Of a stretch of 64,000 bases of DNA, positions 53,258 through 62,451 are shown one piece after another. Each line of letters begins with the position of its first letter. The stretch's first letter is position 1. Source of the DNA: Neobacillus sp. YX16 (GTDB lineage: Bacteria > Bacillota > Bacilli > Bacillales > Cytobacillaceae); assembly GCF_030123505.1 (NCBI RefSeq), contig NZ_CP126115.1, positions 256,501-320,500 of the forward strand, in the 5' to 3' direction. Below the pieces are notes generated by a model that saw only the letters and a list, made by a program, of their open reading frames with translations, had not been told where the DNA came from and made no database searches. The translations under genes were made by a program, and so were the position numbers.

Positions 53258-53273
53258 GCGGCTTGATGTAATA
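53258..53273. repeat. Possible degenerate att core
   Basis: GCGGCTTGATGTAATA matches the groEL end (GCGGCATGATGTAATA) at 15 of 16 positions. It could be the right end of the third element. Confidence 0.4.
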
Positions 53274-53277
53274 GTGA

Positions 53278-53363
53278 TTTTTGCTAGTCGGTATCATTCC
53301 TAGCAAAAATTTGAAAAGAGAAGGACATTTATCAGTTCACTGAACTGATAAATGTCCTTCTCT
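53278..53363. terminator. Two consecutive hairpins
   Basis: TTTTTGCTAG / CTAGCAAAAA (53278-53309) followed by a nearly perfect 47-bp palindrome (arms of 23 bp, 53317-53339 and 53341-53363) with A/T runs on both sides. Confidence 0.75.
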
Positions 53364-53502
53364 TAATTTTGTGTATATTTCCTCATACCTTTAAGGATCA
53401 TGAGGTTTTTTGTTATTTTATAACGAAAAATGTCATTGATGTTGTCTGAATATAATGTATAATAAGATAATTGAAAAATTCTAAAAAAGGTGTGAACAAC
53501 AA

Positions 53503-54468
53503 ATGAATATGCTAGCAAGAATTAGTACAGTAGCAGGTAACACTTTTATCTACTGGGTTTTATTATTCACGGCTTTAGCCATGGTGTTTCCAGGCGGTTT
53601 TACCTGGATTGCCCCTTATATCTCGATCCTTCTTGGAATAATCATGTTTGGGATGGGATTAACATTATCTGTAGAAGATTTCAAGTCCGTATTTAAACAG
53701 CCTCTTGCCGTGTTCGTGGGGGTTGCAGCTCAATACATCATAATGCCGGGTGTAGCTTATCTTCTGGCAGTAGGGTTGAATCTCCCTCCTGAAGTGGCAG
53801 TTGGTGTAATATTGGTCGGTTGCTGTCCAGGGGGAACTGCATCCAATGTAATGTCGTACCTAGCAAAAGCAAATGTCGCTTTGTCAGTTGCGGTTTCATC
53901 GGTAGCGACTTTGGTATCGCCAATCCTAACTCCTGCACTTATTTACCTATTAGCGAGCCAGTGGCTTCCTGTATCTGGAAAGGACATGCTTCTCTCAACA
54001 GTTCAAATCGTTCTTCTTCCTATTATTCTTGGTATCGTCTTCAAATGGATTTTGAAGGACAAAGCAGAAGAAGGCGCGAAAATCCTGCCACTTGTTTCTG
54101 TAATTGGAATCGTCGGTGTTATCTCAGCCGTAGTAGCAGCGAATAAAGCAAATATCCTGGAATCAGGATTAGCAATTCTTGGTATGGTTATTCTCCATAA
54201 TTTTGTTGGATTGGTATTAGGTTTCTTTATTTCAAAATGGTTCAAATTCCCGTATGCCGATCAAAAAGCAATCGCAATCGAGGTCGGAATGCAGAACTCA
54301 GGACTTGCCGCAGCGTTAGCGACCGCCCATTTCTCTCCACTTACGGCTGTTCCGAGTGCGATTTTCTCAGTGTGGCATAATATTTCTGGACCATTGGTTG
54401 CCACCTACTGGGCAAAAAGGGCTGCAAAACAAGAACTGGAAATGAAACAGTCTAAAAAAGTATCCTAA
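53503..54468 (+). CDS. BASS-family sodium symporter
   Basis: A 321-residue protein with about ten membrane helices. Family motifs: GIIMFGMGLTLSVEDF, GCCPGGTASNVMSYLAKANVALSV (the Na-binding crossover) and EVGMQNSGLAAALATAHF. Members carry bile acids, pantoate or other organic anions with sodium; B. subtilis YocS is similar. The substrate is not apparent. RBS AAAGGTGTG upstream of the ATG 53503. Stands alone between terminators. Confidence 0.92.
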   Translation: MNMLARISTVAGNTFIYWVLLFTALAMVFPGGFTWIAPYISILLGIIMFGMGLTLSVEDFKSVFKQPLAVFVGVAAQYIIMPGVAYLLAVGLNLPPEVAVGVILVGCCPGGTASNVMSYLAKANVALSVAVSSVATLVSPILTPALIYLLASQWLPVSGKDMLLSTVQIVLLPIILGIVFKWILKDKAEEGAKILPLVSVIGIVGVISAVVAANKANILESGLAILGMVILHNFVGLVLGFFISKWFKFPYADQKAIAIEVGMQNSGLAAALATAHFSPLTAVPSAIFSVWHNISGPLVATYWAKRAAKQELEMKQSKKVS

Positions 54469-54554
54469 AATGTTAGGTTGACTCAAAAGAACAGGTATGA
54501 AGATGTAATTTAGCCCCGTTATAGGAGCATGTCTATAGGGAATAAGGTTAATAA

Positions 54555-54604
54555 TAAGAGGTTTTCCGATTGTTCTTTGAACTTTTGGAGAGCCTCTTTT
54601 TTTA
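54555..54604. terminator. Hairpin resembling the integrase-end terminators
   Basis: AAGAGGTTTTCC...GGAGAGCCTCTTTTTTT. Similar in design to the hairpins at 34313 and 40840. On the minus strand it reads EALQKFKEQSENLL, slightly integrase-like. Confidence 0.6.
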
Positions 54605-54815
54605 TCTGTTTTCTCGCATGCAGAGGGTGTTGAAAAGGGGCAAAGGAAAACGTCTAGTCAACAGGTGTAATTTTTTTAAATTCTGATGGATGATTGGTAC
54701 AAAATAACCAATTCCTTCTTTGAATATAGAATAATAAAAAATTAGCTTTTATAATAAATAGGAAAATAGAGGGAAACAGAATAAACGAATTTCAATAAAG
54801 GAAAAGGAATGAAAC

Positions 54816-55151
54816 ATGACTTTAGAAACAATGGAACTTATCGAATTCTTTTTATCCTATTATCTGAGTGTTCAAGTAATGTTCAGTATCTTGGTGTTTT
54901 TACTTGACAGGATCGTGCTTGATGTTTTCGAAACAGGTGTTTATGAAAATCCCAAAACCGTATTCCAAAGGACGCTTACGTTTGTGACCAATACTTTTCT
55001 TGGCGTAGGACCGTATCTGAACAAGAAATTTTTAAAGTACTCCTTCTTAAAAAGAAAGTTCTTTATGTTGCTTTCTATTGTTGCCCAAATTTTTGCCTCT
55101 GTTATTGTTTATTATGTGATAATAAACCTCCTTCGGGCGATTTTTCTATAA
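54816..55151 (+). CDS. Small membrane protein, copy 1
   Basis: A 111-residue protein with two or three hydrophobic helices (FFLSYYLSVQVMFSILVFLL; FFMLLSIVAQIFASVIVYYVI) and a basic middle (YLNKKFLKYSFLKRKF). AAAGGAA precedes the ATG. The next gene is a near duplicate. No family or function recognised. Confidence 0.65.
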   Translation: MTLETMELIEFFLSYYLSVQVMFSILVFLLDRIVLDVFETGVYENPKTVFQRTLTFVTNTFLGVGPYLNKKFLKYSFLKRKFFMLLSIVAQIFASVIVYYVIINLLRAIFL

Positions 55152-55255
55152 TCGGCCTATATATGATCTATGAAAAAAACACAACTAAAAACGTACAATT
55201 ATGCATGGGAACTTTTATCTACAGCAAATCTCATATTAAAGGATAAGGAATGAAC

Positions 55256-55591
55256 ATGACTTTAGAAACATTGGAACGAATCGAAGAATTAATAATCTAT
55301 TTTCTAGGTGTTCAAGTGATTTTCAGTATCTTAGTGTTTTTACTTGGCAGGATCATGCTTGATGTTTACAAGGCAGGTGTTTATGAAAATCCCAAAACAG
55401 TATTTCAATGGACGTTTACGTTTGTGATCAATGCCTTTTTTGTTATAGGACCGTATCTGAACAAGAAATTTTTAAAGTACTCTTTCCTAAAAAGAAAGTT
55501 CTTTATGTTGCTTTCTATTGTTGCCCAAATTTTTGCCTCTGTTATTGTTTATTATGTAGTTAAAAATCTGCTCCGTGGGATTTTTTTATAA
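55256..55591 (+). CDS. Small membrane protein, copy 2
   Basis: A 111-residue paralogue of the preceding gene. From YENPKTVFQ to the C-terminus the two are almost identical, including KKFLKYSFLKRKFFMLLSIV, while the N-terminal third has diverged (LERIEELIIYFLG here). The ATG 55256 is used because AAGGA is adjacent to the alternative 55250. A tandem duplication is clear. Ends at a terminator. Confidence 0.65.
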   Translation: MTLETLERIEELIIYFLGVQVIFSILVFLLGRIMLDVYKAGVYENPKTVFQWTFTFVINAFFVIGPYLNKKFLKYSFLKRKFFMLLSIVAQIFASVIVYYVVKNLLRGIFL

Positions 55592-55620
55592 ACAATCTTC
55601 TCATGAAACTATGATACTAA

Positions 55621-55665
55621 AACCCCCGCTTTGTTAACCTAGTTTAAACAAAGTGGGTTTTTTTT
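55621..55665 (+). terminator. Terminator
   Basis: AACCC...GCTTTGTT / AACAAAGTGGGTT arms and TTTTTTTT. Confidence 0.85.
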
Positions 55666-55853
55666 GTCTATCAGGACACCTCCATTTTCTTCTAATGTGG
55701 AAATTTTCCATTTTTGAAACATTTCTGGTACTCAATCGTCTACTATTTATTGGGATTTTTTGTATAGCGTAACTTTTTACAGGAATTTTACAGAAAAATA
55801 TAGAATATTTAGATATAATGTTATAAATGTAAGACCCATGAGGAGGATGTTAC

Positions 55854-56810
55854 GTGGCTCGAGAACAAATGAACCCAACGATAGAGAAAATTCTTATAAA
55901 CATTGAAAAGGTTATGATTGGAAAAAGAAATGTAGCCGAGCTTAGCCTTATTGCCTTATTAGCAGGAGGCCATGTGCTCCTAGAAGATGTACCAGGTGTG
56001 GGGAAGACGATGATGGTCCGTGCACTTGCGAAGTCTGTTAATGCTAACTTCCGGAGGATCCAGTTTACTCCTGACCTATTACCCTCAGATGTGACCGGAA
56101 TTTCGATTTATAATCCAAAGGAAATGGAATTCGAATTTCGACCAGGACCGTTGATGGGGAATATTATTCTCGCAGATGAAATTAACCGAACCTCACCCAA
56201 AACCCAATCGGCTTTACTTGAAGGGATGGAGGAGGCGAGTGTAACGATTGATGGTGTTACCCATCGACTGCAAAAACCATTCTTTGTTATGGCCACCCAA
56301 AATCCGATAGAGTACGAAGGAACGTATCCACTGCCTGAAGCACAGCTCGATCGCTTTTTGTTGAAGATGAAAATGGGCTACCCTGAAGTAGATGAAGAGA
56401 TAGAAGTTCTAAATAGGGCACAAAAGGTCCCGCCAATTGAAGACCTGTATTCAGTCATTGACCTTGAAGGTTTAATAGCACTGCAAAAAGAAATAAAAGA
56501 GGTTTACGTGGATGAAACGATAAAGCGCTATATAGTGGATATCGTTAACCAGACTAGACGCTTTCCTGGGGTCTACCTTGGTGCCAGTCCAAGGGGATCA
56601 ATCGCTTTGATGAAAGCGGCACAAGCCTATGCCTTCATGTATGGCCGTGACTTTTGTCTTCCAGATGATATCCAGTATTTAGCACCATTTGTACTATCAC
56701 ATCGAATTATTTTGAAATCAGAAGCAAAGTTTGAAGGAATTACAGCAGAAGAAATTGTCAACCGAGTGATTATGAGATTACCTGTTCCTGTTCAAAGGCT
56801 TGTGAAGTAA
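55854..56810 (+). CDS. yeaC: MoxR-family AAA ATPase
   Basis: A 318-residue AAA+ ATPase with Walker A DVPGVGKTMMVRALA, Walker B ILADEINR, sensor 1 FVMATQNP and the helix-2 insert of the MoxR class. MoxR proteins act as chaperones for partner proteins with DUF58/von Willebrand domains. First gene of the yeaC-yeaD-yebA operon, as in B. subtilis. GTG start with GAGGAGG upstream. Confidence 0.95.
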   Translation: MAREQMNPTIEKILINIEKVMIGKRNVAELSLIALLAGGHVLLEDVPGVGKTMMVRALAKSVNANFRRIQFTPDLLPSDVTGISIYNPKEMEFEFRPGPLMGNIILADEINRTSPKTQSALLEGMEEASVTIDGVTHRLQKPFFVMATQNPIEYEGTYPLPEAQLDRFLLKMKMGYPEVDEEIEVLNRAQKVPPIEDLYSVIDLEGLIALQKEIKEVYVDETIKRYIVDIVNQTRRFPGVYLGASPRGSIALMKAAQAYAFMYGRDFCLPDDIQYLAPFVLSHRIILKSEAKFEGITAEEIVNRVIMRLPVPVQRLVK

Positions 56811-56812
56811 CC

Positions 56813-58030
56813 ATGAAGAAATTGTGGATTCCATTCAAAAAAGTATGGAAGTTTGTTGTCTTACTATTTTTGATATTGCTTACTTTTTCATATGCGATGT
56901 TTCAGGGGGGATTTGTAAGCTGGTTCTTATTTTATAGTTTCTTACCTTTTGCGCTCTATTGTGTGGGCCTATCATTCTATTCTCTGGATGAGCTGGAAAT
57001 TACGCGTGAAATACCAAAAACAGACTTTAATGCGGGTGAGTCTTTAAAAGTTACTGTAAATGTGAAGAGAAACTCTATCTTCCCTATCTTCTATTTGCTT
57101 ATTGAAGATAAATTATCAGATACACTTACTCATTCTTATCATAAAAAGAAAGCCAAGGCACTAGTATTACCTGGTTTTAAGAAGGTATTTACCTATGAAT
57201 ATATTATTGATAATTTGCCGAGAGGGGAGCATATATTCGACAGCTTTATCGTTCGAACAGGTGACCTTCTTGGATTAGTTGAAAAGGAAAAAGCTCATTA
57301 TGCAGAAAGTAAAGTCATCGCCTATCCAGCCTATACGGAGTTGGTTTACCGCCCATTTGAGACACATTTCGATCAAGGGATGACCGCATCACGAGAACGG
57401 GTCCAGCGTGATACCACGCTTGCGATAGGGGTAAGGGATTACCAGCCTGGGGACCGCTTCTCATGGATAAACTGGAAAGCCTCTGCAAAACGGAACGAAA
57501 TCATGACGAAGGAATTTGAACAACGCCAATCGCATGATGTGTTTGTTGTAATGGACTGTTCTCCTGATATGCATTTTGAGGGGGTTGTTTCCTTTACCGC
57601 CTCTTTATTACGAGCCGTTCTAAAAAAGGGAGCACAAACGGGGCTCTTAACGATTAGCAGAGAGAGGGCATCCTTTCCCATTAGGGGAGGAGAAGATCAA
57701 CTGCATCAGCTCTTTTATCATCTTGCCAGGATAGAAGCAAAGAGTTCTTCCTCGTTTGAGAAGGTGTTAGAGACTGAGGGAATGTTTGTCCAGCAAACGG
57801 TATCCTTCTTACTAGTAACCGCCCAATTAACAAAGCCTTTAATAGAAAAGGCAGGCTTTCTGGGACAAAGAAAAGGAAAGATTACTCTTTTTCTGATAAA
57901 AGGAGAAAAAGAAGCTCCTACTCAAAGTGAAAGGTCCCTTATCGCTCTTGCAAATGCACGAAATGTACGGGTTCTAATGGTTCATGAAGGGGAATTTGCT
58001 TCAGCCTTCTCGGAGGTGAATTTGCGATGA
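56813..58030 (+). CDS. yeaD: DUF58 domain protein
   Basis: A 405-residue protein with two N-terminal membrane helices (FVVLLFLILLTFSYAMF and the following one), a beta-rich extracytoplasmic segment, then the DUF58 motif YQPGDRFSWINWKASAKRNEIMTKEFE and a von Willebrand-like half (VFVVMDCSPDMHFEG). Two bases separate it from yeaC and it overlaps yebA by ATGA. The three proteins are a common set with unknown role in envelope maintenance. Confidence 0.93.
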   Translation: MKKLWIPFKKVWKFVVLLFLILLTFSYAMFQGGFVSWFLFYSFLPFALYCVGLSFYSLDELEITREIPKTDFNAGESLKVTVNVKRNSIFPIFYLLIEDKLSDTLTHSYHKKKAKALVLPGFKKVFTYEYIIDNLPRGEHIFDSFIVRTGDLLGLVEKEKAHYAESKVIAYPAYTELVYRPFETHFDQGMTASRERVQRDTTLAIGVRDYQPGDRFSWINWKASAKRNEIMTKEFEQRQSHDVFVVMDCSPDMHFEGVVSFTASLLRAVLKKGAQTGLLTISRERASFPIRGGEDQLHQLFYHLARIEAKSSSSFEKVLETEGMFVQQTVSFLLVTAQLTKPLIEKAGFLGQRKGKITLFLIKGEKEAPTQSERSLIALANARNVRVLMVHEGEFASAFSEVNLR

Positions 58031-60225
58031 AAAGAAATTTTCAAGCTTTTCTTGTATATTTATTGGGATTTTTGCTTTTATGGGAATGGTTGCGTCCGGT
58101 GGAGCAATTAACTCAAACGGACCATATTGAAATGTTTGTTATTTTTATTCTCCTTTCTTTTGCAGTATCGTTCTTAAAACTAAAGTGGATTTGGCAAATG
58201 ATTTTAAAAATTTGGTTTATCCTCTTTTCAGTTCATATGTTTCATTATAATACTGGATTCTTTCAATTTAGCTGGTTGTCTTCCTTTTTAAGTGATTGGA
58301 CTACTAATTTTAGTATAATTTTAGCTCTAAATTGGTTGGGAATAACAAATGAATTTCGAACACTTTTGTTCTTTATTTTGCTTTGGTTAATGGTTTACTT
58401 AGTGAACTATTGGCTCTTGAAACGGCAAAGGATTTTTATTTTCTTCTTTATGACACTTATTTATATAACGGTTTTGGATACTTTTACGCTGTATAGTGCG
58501 AAAACAGCGATTGTCCGGACGGTTGTTGTGGGCTTTGCTGTCATGGGGATGTTAACCTATTACAGAATCTTGGCTAAGGAAGAGGTAAGTGCAGATTCTA
58601 TTATTACTCGAAAATGGATGAGACCCTTAGTGATAATGATAGCTTTTAGCGTTATTGTTGGGATTATTGCGCCTAAGTTCGAACCAATATGGCCAGACCC
58701 TGTTCCATATCTTCAGGCTGCTGGCAATAAAGGCGGAGATGATGCAAATGGAACGGGTGTTTCAAAAGTTGGCTACGGTACCGACGATACTCAATTAGGC
58801 GGCCCTTTTATTGGCGACGACAGTACCGTATTTAAGACCGAAGCCAGGCAAAAGAATTATTGGAAGGTAGAAACAAAGGATCATTATACGGGGAAAGGGT
58901 GGATTCCTTCTAGTTCAACTTCTTTCCAAATAGGTGGGGATGAGGTAATACCTGTTTCCTCCATCCCATCAACGGTAGAAACCAGGGAAGAATCTGCAAG
59001 ATTATTCTTATTTATGGATTATGAGCACCTCATTTACCCTGCAGGAATCCAAAGGGTGCAATTTGAACGCAGCTATACCTTGGAGATAGACTCAACGAAG
59101 GAAAAGATTTCAATCTTCGGTTTTGATTCTAAGCCTATTGCTCCTGATGCTTATACAGTTGAGTATAAAATTCCACAATATGAAGCAAGTAAGTTAAGGG
59201 AGACTAGTGTTGTCGACCCTGGACAGATAAGTACAGAATTCCTTGCCCAATATACACAGCTGCCGGAGAATCTTCCTGAAAGAATTAAGGAATTAGCACA
59301 AAGTATTACCGAAGGTGAAACAAACTGGTTTGATAAAGCAAAAGCAATCGAGCGGCATTTTAGTGGCTCTGATTTCCGTTATGATCAAAAGAATGTGGCT
59401 GTTCCTGAAGAAGAAGATGATTATGTCGATCAATTCTTATTTGATACAAAAGTAGGGTATTGTGATAATTTTTCCACCTCGATGGCGGTTCTGCTTCGAA
59501 CATTAGGAATACCTACTCGTTGGGTAAAAGGGTATACCGGTGGGGATTTTCTGGAATATAGTGAAGGGGATACTTCGAAATCAATCTATGAAATTACCAA
59601 TAATAATGCACATTCATGGGTAGAAGTTTATTTCCCTAACCAAGGCTGGGTTCCCTTTGAACCAACTAAGGGTTTTACAAATGACGTTTCGATTAGTTTT
59701 ACAAATCCAGATGGAACACCTGCTGCTACGGAAACAACTGCTCAGCCAGCACCAAAACCACAGCAGAATCTGGAGGAAGATAGCAGCAGTTCGGAGAATA
59801 AGGATAATTCTTTTTCATTTACTGGTTTCTGGTTGAGTATAAAAATATTTTTTAATAGTAACTGGAAATTAATTTTATTAGTATCCGCAATAGTTGTTGG
59901 GGCAGCGGGCCTTCTGTATCGATCCCGAGGAAAGTGGATTCCGCGTCTATATTTACTTCAGTTCCGATTAAGAAAAAAGGATGAAAACATTGGTAAGGCT
60001 TACCTCATTCTTCTTGAGCAACTGGAGCGTTATGGACTAAAACGTAATGATGGCCAAACACTTAGAAATTATGCACGATACATTGATACCTTCTTTGCAT
60101 CTAGGGAGATGTCAAAGCTAACCGATAGATATGAGCAATATCTATATCACCAGAAACTTCCTGAGGGAAGCTGGAAAGATTCATATGAATTGTGGGAAAA
60201 TTTAATTAAAAAGACAATTGCTTGA
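58027..60225 (+). CDS. yebA: Membrane transglutaminase-like protein (TgpA type)
   Basis: A 732-residue protein with about six N-terminal membrane helices, an extracellular transglutaminase-like domain (Cys in VGYCDNFSTSMAVLLR, His in NNAHSWVEVYFPNQGW, Asp/Glu in FEPT), a low-complexity linker, a further membrane helix near residue 620 and a C-terminal DUF4129-like cytoplasmic tail. Last gene of the MoxR operon, overlapping yeaD by ATGA. Confidence 0.93.
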   Translation: MKRNFQAFLVYLLGFLLLWEWLRPVEQLTQTDHIEMFVIFILLSFAVSFLKLKWIWQMILKIWFILFSVHMFHYNTGFFQFSWLSSFLSDWTTNFSIILALNWLGITNEFRTLLFFILLWLMVYLVNYWLLKRQRIFIFFFMTLIYITVLDTFTLYSAKTAIVRTVVVGFAVMGMLTYYRILAKEEVSADSIITRKWMRPLVIMIAFSVIVGIIAPKFEPIWPDPVPYLQAAGNKGGDDANGTGVSKVGYGTDDTQLGGPFIGDDSTVFKTEARQKNYWKVETKDHYTGKGWIPSSSTSFQIGGDEVIPVSSIPSTVETREESARLFLFMDYEHLIYPAGIQRVQFERSYTLEIDSTKEKISIFGFDSKPIAPDAYTVEYKIPQYEASKLRETSVVDPGQISTEFLAQYTQLPENLPERIKELAQSITEGETNWFDKAKAIERHFSGSDFRYDQKNVAVPEEEDDYVDQFLFDTKVGYCDNFSTSMAVLLRTLGIPTRWVKGYTGGDFLEYSEGDTSKSIYEITNNNAHSWVEVYFPNQGWVPFEPTKGFTNDVSISFTNPDGTPAATETTAQPAPKPQQNLEEDSSSSENKDNSFSFTGFWLSIKIFFNSNWKLILLVSAIVVGAAGLLYRSRGKWIPRLYLLQFRLRKKDENIGKAYLILLEQLERYGLKRNDGQTLRNYARYIDTFFASREMSKLTDRYEQYLYHQKLPEGSWKDSYELWENLIKKTIA

Positions 60226-60267
60226 CCGTTAAAACAACCTATTGTTACAATAAGGCGTAAATTTAAT

Positions 60268-60392
60268 GTCTAGCTGCAGCGCCTAGGGGCTCGGGGTCAT
60301 AAGCCAATCCGTCAGAAAGGTTAAAGAACAACCTTCCCGCCGGCTCGTCTTATGCCTGTCGCCCCTGAGCAAGGCGCTTCCGCTTTTCTAAA
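60268..60392. repeat. Dispersed structured repeat
   Basis: An intergenic element starting GTCTAGCTGCAGCGCCTAGG and ending GGCGCTTCCGCTTTTCT. AGCGCCT pairs with AGGCGCT and AGGGGC with GCCCCT to form a long hairpin. Such GC-rich elements recur between genes in many Bacillaceae (from memory). It sits just before the guaA riboswitch. Confidence 0.65.
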
Positions 60393-60400
60393 TAGGTTTT

Positions 60401-60557
60401 CCTTCATATATCCTCGAAAATAGGTTCGAGAGTCTCTACCGGGTCACCGTAATGACCTGACTATGAAGGCAGAAATTTCTGTCATAGCAATTGTGAGAAA
60501 GCTAGAATTCTGCCTTCTGTGGTTTATACGGAGGGGGGAATTCTAGTTTTTTTTTTG
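60401..60557 (+). promoter_or_regulatory. Purine (guanine-type) riboswitch of guaA
   Basis: Aptamer 60401-60469: P1 CCTTCATA / TATGAAGG, loop sequences GTCTCTACC and GGTCACCGTAATGACC; GACTATG has the C expected for guanine specificity. GAAGGCAGAA (60465) can pair with TTCTGCCTTC (60509) as antiterminator; the terminator CTAGAATTC...GAATTCTAG with nine or more T is at 60502-60557. Guanine should cause termination. Confidence 0.95.
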
Positions 60558-60604
60558 TGATAAAAGTAAATACTAACCTTATTATTTTGGAAGAGGTGGC
60601 CGTG

Positions 60605-62140
60605 TTGACAAATACAGATTTGATTGTTGTTTTAGACTTTGGAAGCCAGTATAACCAGTTGATCACACGCAGGATTCGTGAGTTCGGTGTCTATAGTGAA
60701 CTTCATCCACATACGATTACCGCTGAGGAAATTAGAAAAATGAATCCAAAGGGAATCATTTTTTCAGGCGGACCGAATAGTGTATATGATGAGAACTCAT
60801 TCCGCTGCGATGAGGAAATTTTTGAAATGGGTCTGCCTATCTTAGGAATTTGCTATGGTATGCAGCTAATGACTGTTCACTTTGATGGGAAGGTTGAAAA
60901 AGCGAAGAACCGTGAGTATGGGAAAGCGGTGATGAATCTCCAAAATCAGACGAAGCTTTTCCATGATATGCCTGAGGAGCAAGTGGTTTGGATGAGTCAT
61001 GGAGATTTGGTTGTCGAAGCACCAGCTGGTTTTACCGTTGACGGAACAAACCCATCCTGCCCTATTTCGGCGATGAGTAATGAGGAACGAAAATTATACG
61101 CTGTTCAATTCCATCCAGAAGTTCGTCACTCCGTATATGGAAATGAGCTGCTTAAGAATTTCGTTTTTAATGTTTGTGAGTGTAAAGGCGATTGGTCGAT
61201 GGGGAACTTCATTGAAGTGGAAATGGCAAAGATTCGTGAGCAGGTTGGAGATAAGAAAGTACTTTGTGCCCTTAGCGGTGGAGTAGACTCTTCTGTTGTT
61301 GCTGTTCTCATTCACAAAGCAATCGGAGATCAGCTAACCTGTATCTTTGTTGACCACGGGCTTCTTCGTAAAAATGAAGCGGAAAGTGTCATGAAGACCT
61401 TTGCAGAAGGCTTCCATATGAATGTCATTAAAGTGGATGCAAAGGAACGTTTCTTATCTAAGCTAGAAGGGGTCTCAGATCCTGAGAAAAAGCGAAAAAT
61501 TATTGGCAATGAATTCATTTATGTATTCGATGATGAAGCAACAAAGCTTGAAGGGATTGACTTCTTAGCACAAGGAACGCTGTATACCGATATCATCGAA
61601 AGCGGAACAGCAACTGCACAAACGATTAAATCTCATCATAATGTCGGCGGATTGCCTGAGGATATGCAATTTAAATTAATCGAACCATTGAATACCCTTT
61701 TTAAAGATGAAGTCCGCGCCGTTGGTACGGAGCTTGGAATTCCAGATGATATAGTTTGGAGACAGCCATTCCCTGGACCAGGTCTTGGAATTCGTGTTTT
61801 AGGAGCGATTTCTGATGATAAACTTGAAATTGTTCGTGAATCCGACTGGATCCTAAGGGAAGAAATAAAGAAGGCTGGACTTGATCGTGAAATATGGCAA
61901 TACTTTACTGTACTGCCAGACATTCGCAGTGTTGGTGTAATGGGCGATGCCAGAACATATGATTATACAATCGGTATTCGCGCTGTTACATCCATTGATG
62001 GAATGACGTCTGACTGGGCCCGTATCCCATGGGATGTGCTTGAAGTTATATCAACTCGGATTGTAAATGAAGTTTCACATGTTAACCGTGTGGTCTATGA
62101 CATTACAAGTAAGCCACCTGCAACAATTGAATGGGAATAA
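60605..62140 (+). CDS. guaA: GMP synthase (glutamine-hydrolysing)
   Basis: A 511-residue enzyme converting XMP to GMP. The class I amidotransferase domain has the nucleophile in GICYGMQLM and the His/Glu pair in QFHPEV; the ATP pyrophosphatase domain starts SGGVDSSVV; the C-terminal dimerisation domain is complete (KPPATIEWE). The TTG at 60605 is chosen: GAGGTGG lies 5 bases upstream and the reading agrees with B. subtilis GuaA; longer frames would start inside the riboswitch terminator. Confidence 0.97.
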   Translation: MTNTDLIVVLDFGSQYNQLITRRIREFGVYSELHPHTITAEEIRKMNPKGIIFSGGPNSVYDENSFRCDEEIFEMGLPILGICYGMQLMTVHFDGKVEKAKNREYGKAVMNLQNQTKLFHDMPEEQVVWMSHGDLVVEAPAGFTVDGTNPSCPISAMSNEERKLYAVQFHPEVRHSVYGNELLKNFVFNVCECKGDWSMGNFIEVEMAKIREQVGDKKVLCALSGGVDSSVVAVLIHKAIGDQLTCIFVDHGLLRKNEAESVMKTFAEGFHMNVIKVDAKERFLSKLEGVSDPEKKRKIIGNEFIYVFDDEATKLEGIDFLAQGTLYTDIIESGTATAQTIKSHHNVGGLPEDMQFKLIEPLNTLFKDEVRAVGTELGIPDDIVWRQPFPGPGLGIRVLGAISDDKLEIVRESDWILREEIKKAGLDREIWQYFTVLPDIRSVGVMGDARTYDYTIGIRAVTSIDGMTSDWARIPWDVLEVISTRIVNEVSHVNRVVYDITSKPPATIEWE

Positions 62141-62158
62141 ATTTTAGATAATAGTTCT

Positions 62159-62203
62159 AAAAGCGAACGTTTTTAAATAAAATTTTAAAAACGTTCGCTT
62201 TTT
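62159..62203. terminator. Terminator after guaA
   Basis: AAAAGCGAACGTTTTTA with its complement and TTTTT. Confidence 0.9.
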
Positions 62204-62265
62204 GTGTTTACAAGTTGGGATATCCCTGATAAGATAAAGGAGAAGTAAATAATTTGTCGATTTAA

Positions 62266-62416
62266 CTCGTATAATCTTGGGAATATGGCCCAAAAGTTTC
62301 TACCGAGCCACCGTAAATGGCTTGACTACGAGGCAGTGTTAAAAACAGAGGTTATTCCTCTATTATTTACACTTGCCCCAAGTCAAGCGTTCCGGTAGAT
62401 ATCGGAGCGTTTTTTG
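62266..62416 (+). promoter_or_regulatory. Purine (guanine-type) riboswitch of pbuG
   Basis: Aptamer 62266-62332: P1 CTCGTA / TACGAG, GTTTCTACCGAGCCACC and GTAAATGGC loops, GACTACG with the guanine-specific C. A terminator GCGTTCCG / CGGAGCG with TTTTTT is at 62387-62416. Confidence 0.93.
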
Positions 62417-62451
62417 TTTTTATAAAAGAAAGATTCCTAGGGGGAAGAAGA

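Noticed and set aside
60557..60604. A longer N-terminus for GuaA
   Set aside because: It begins in the riboswitch terminator's T run, lacks a ribosome site and is not present in GuaA homologues.
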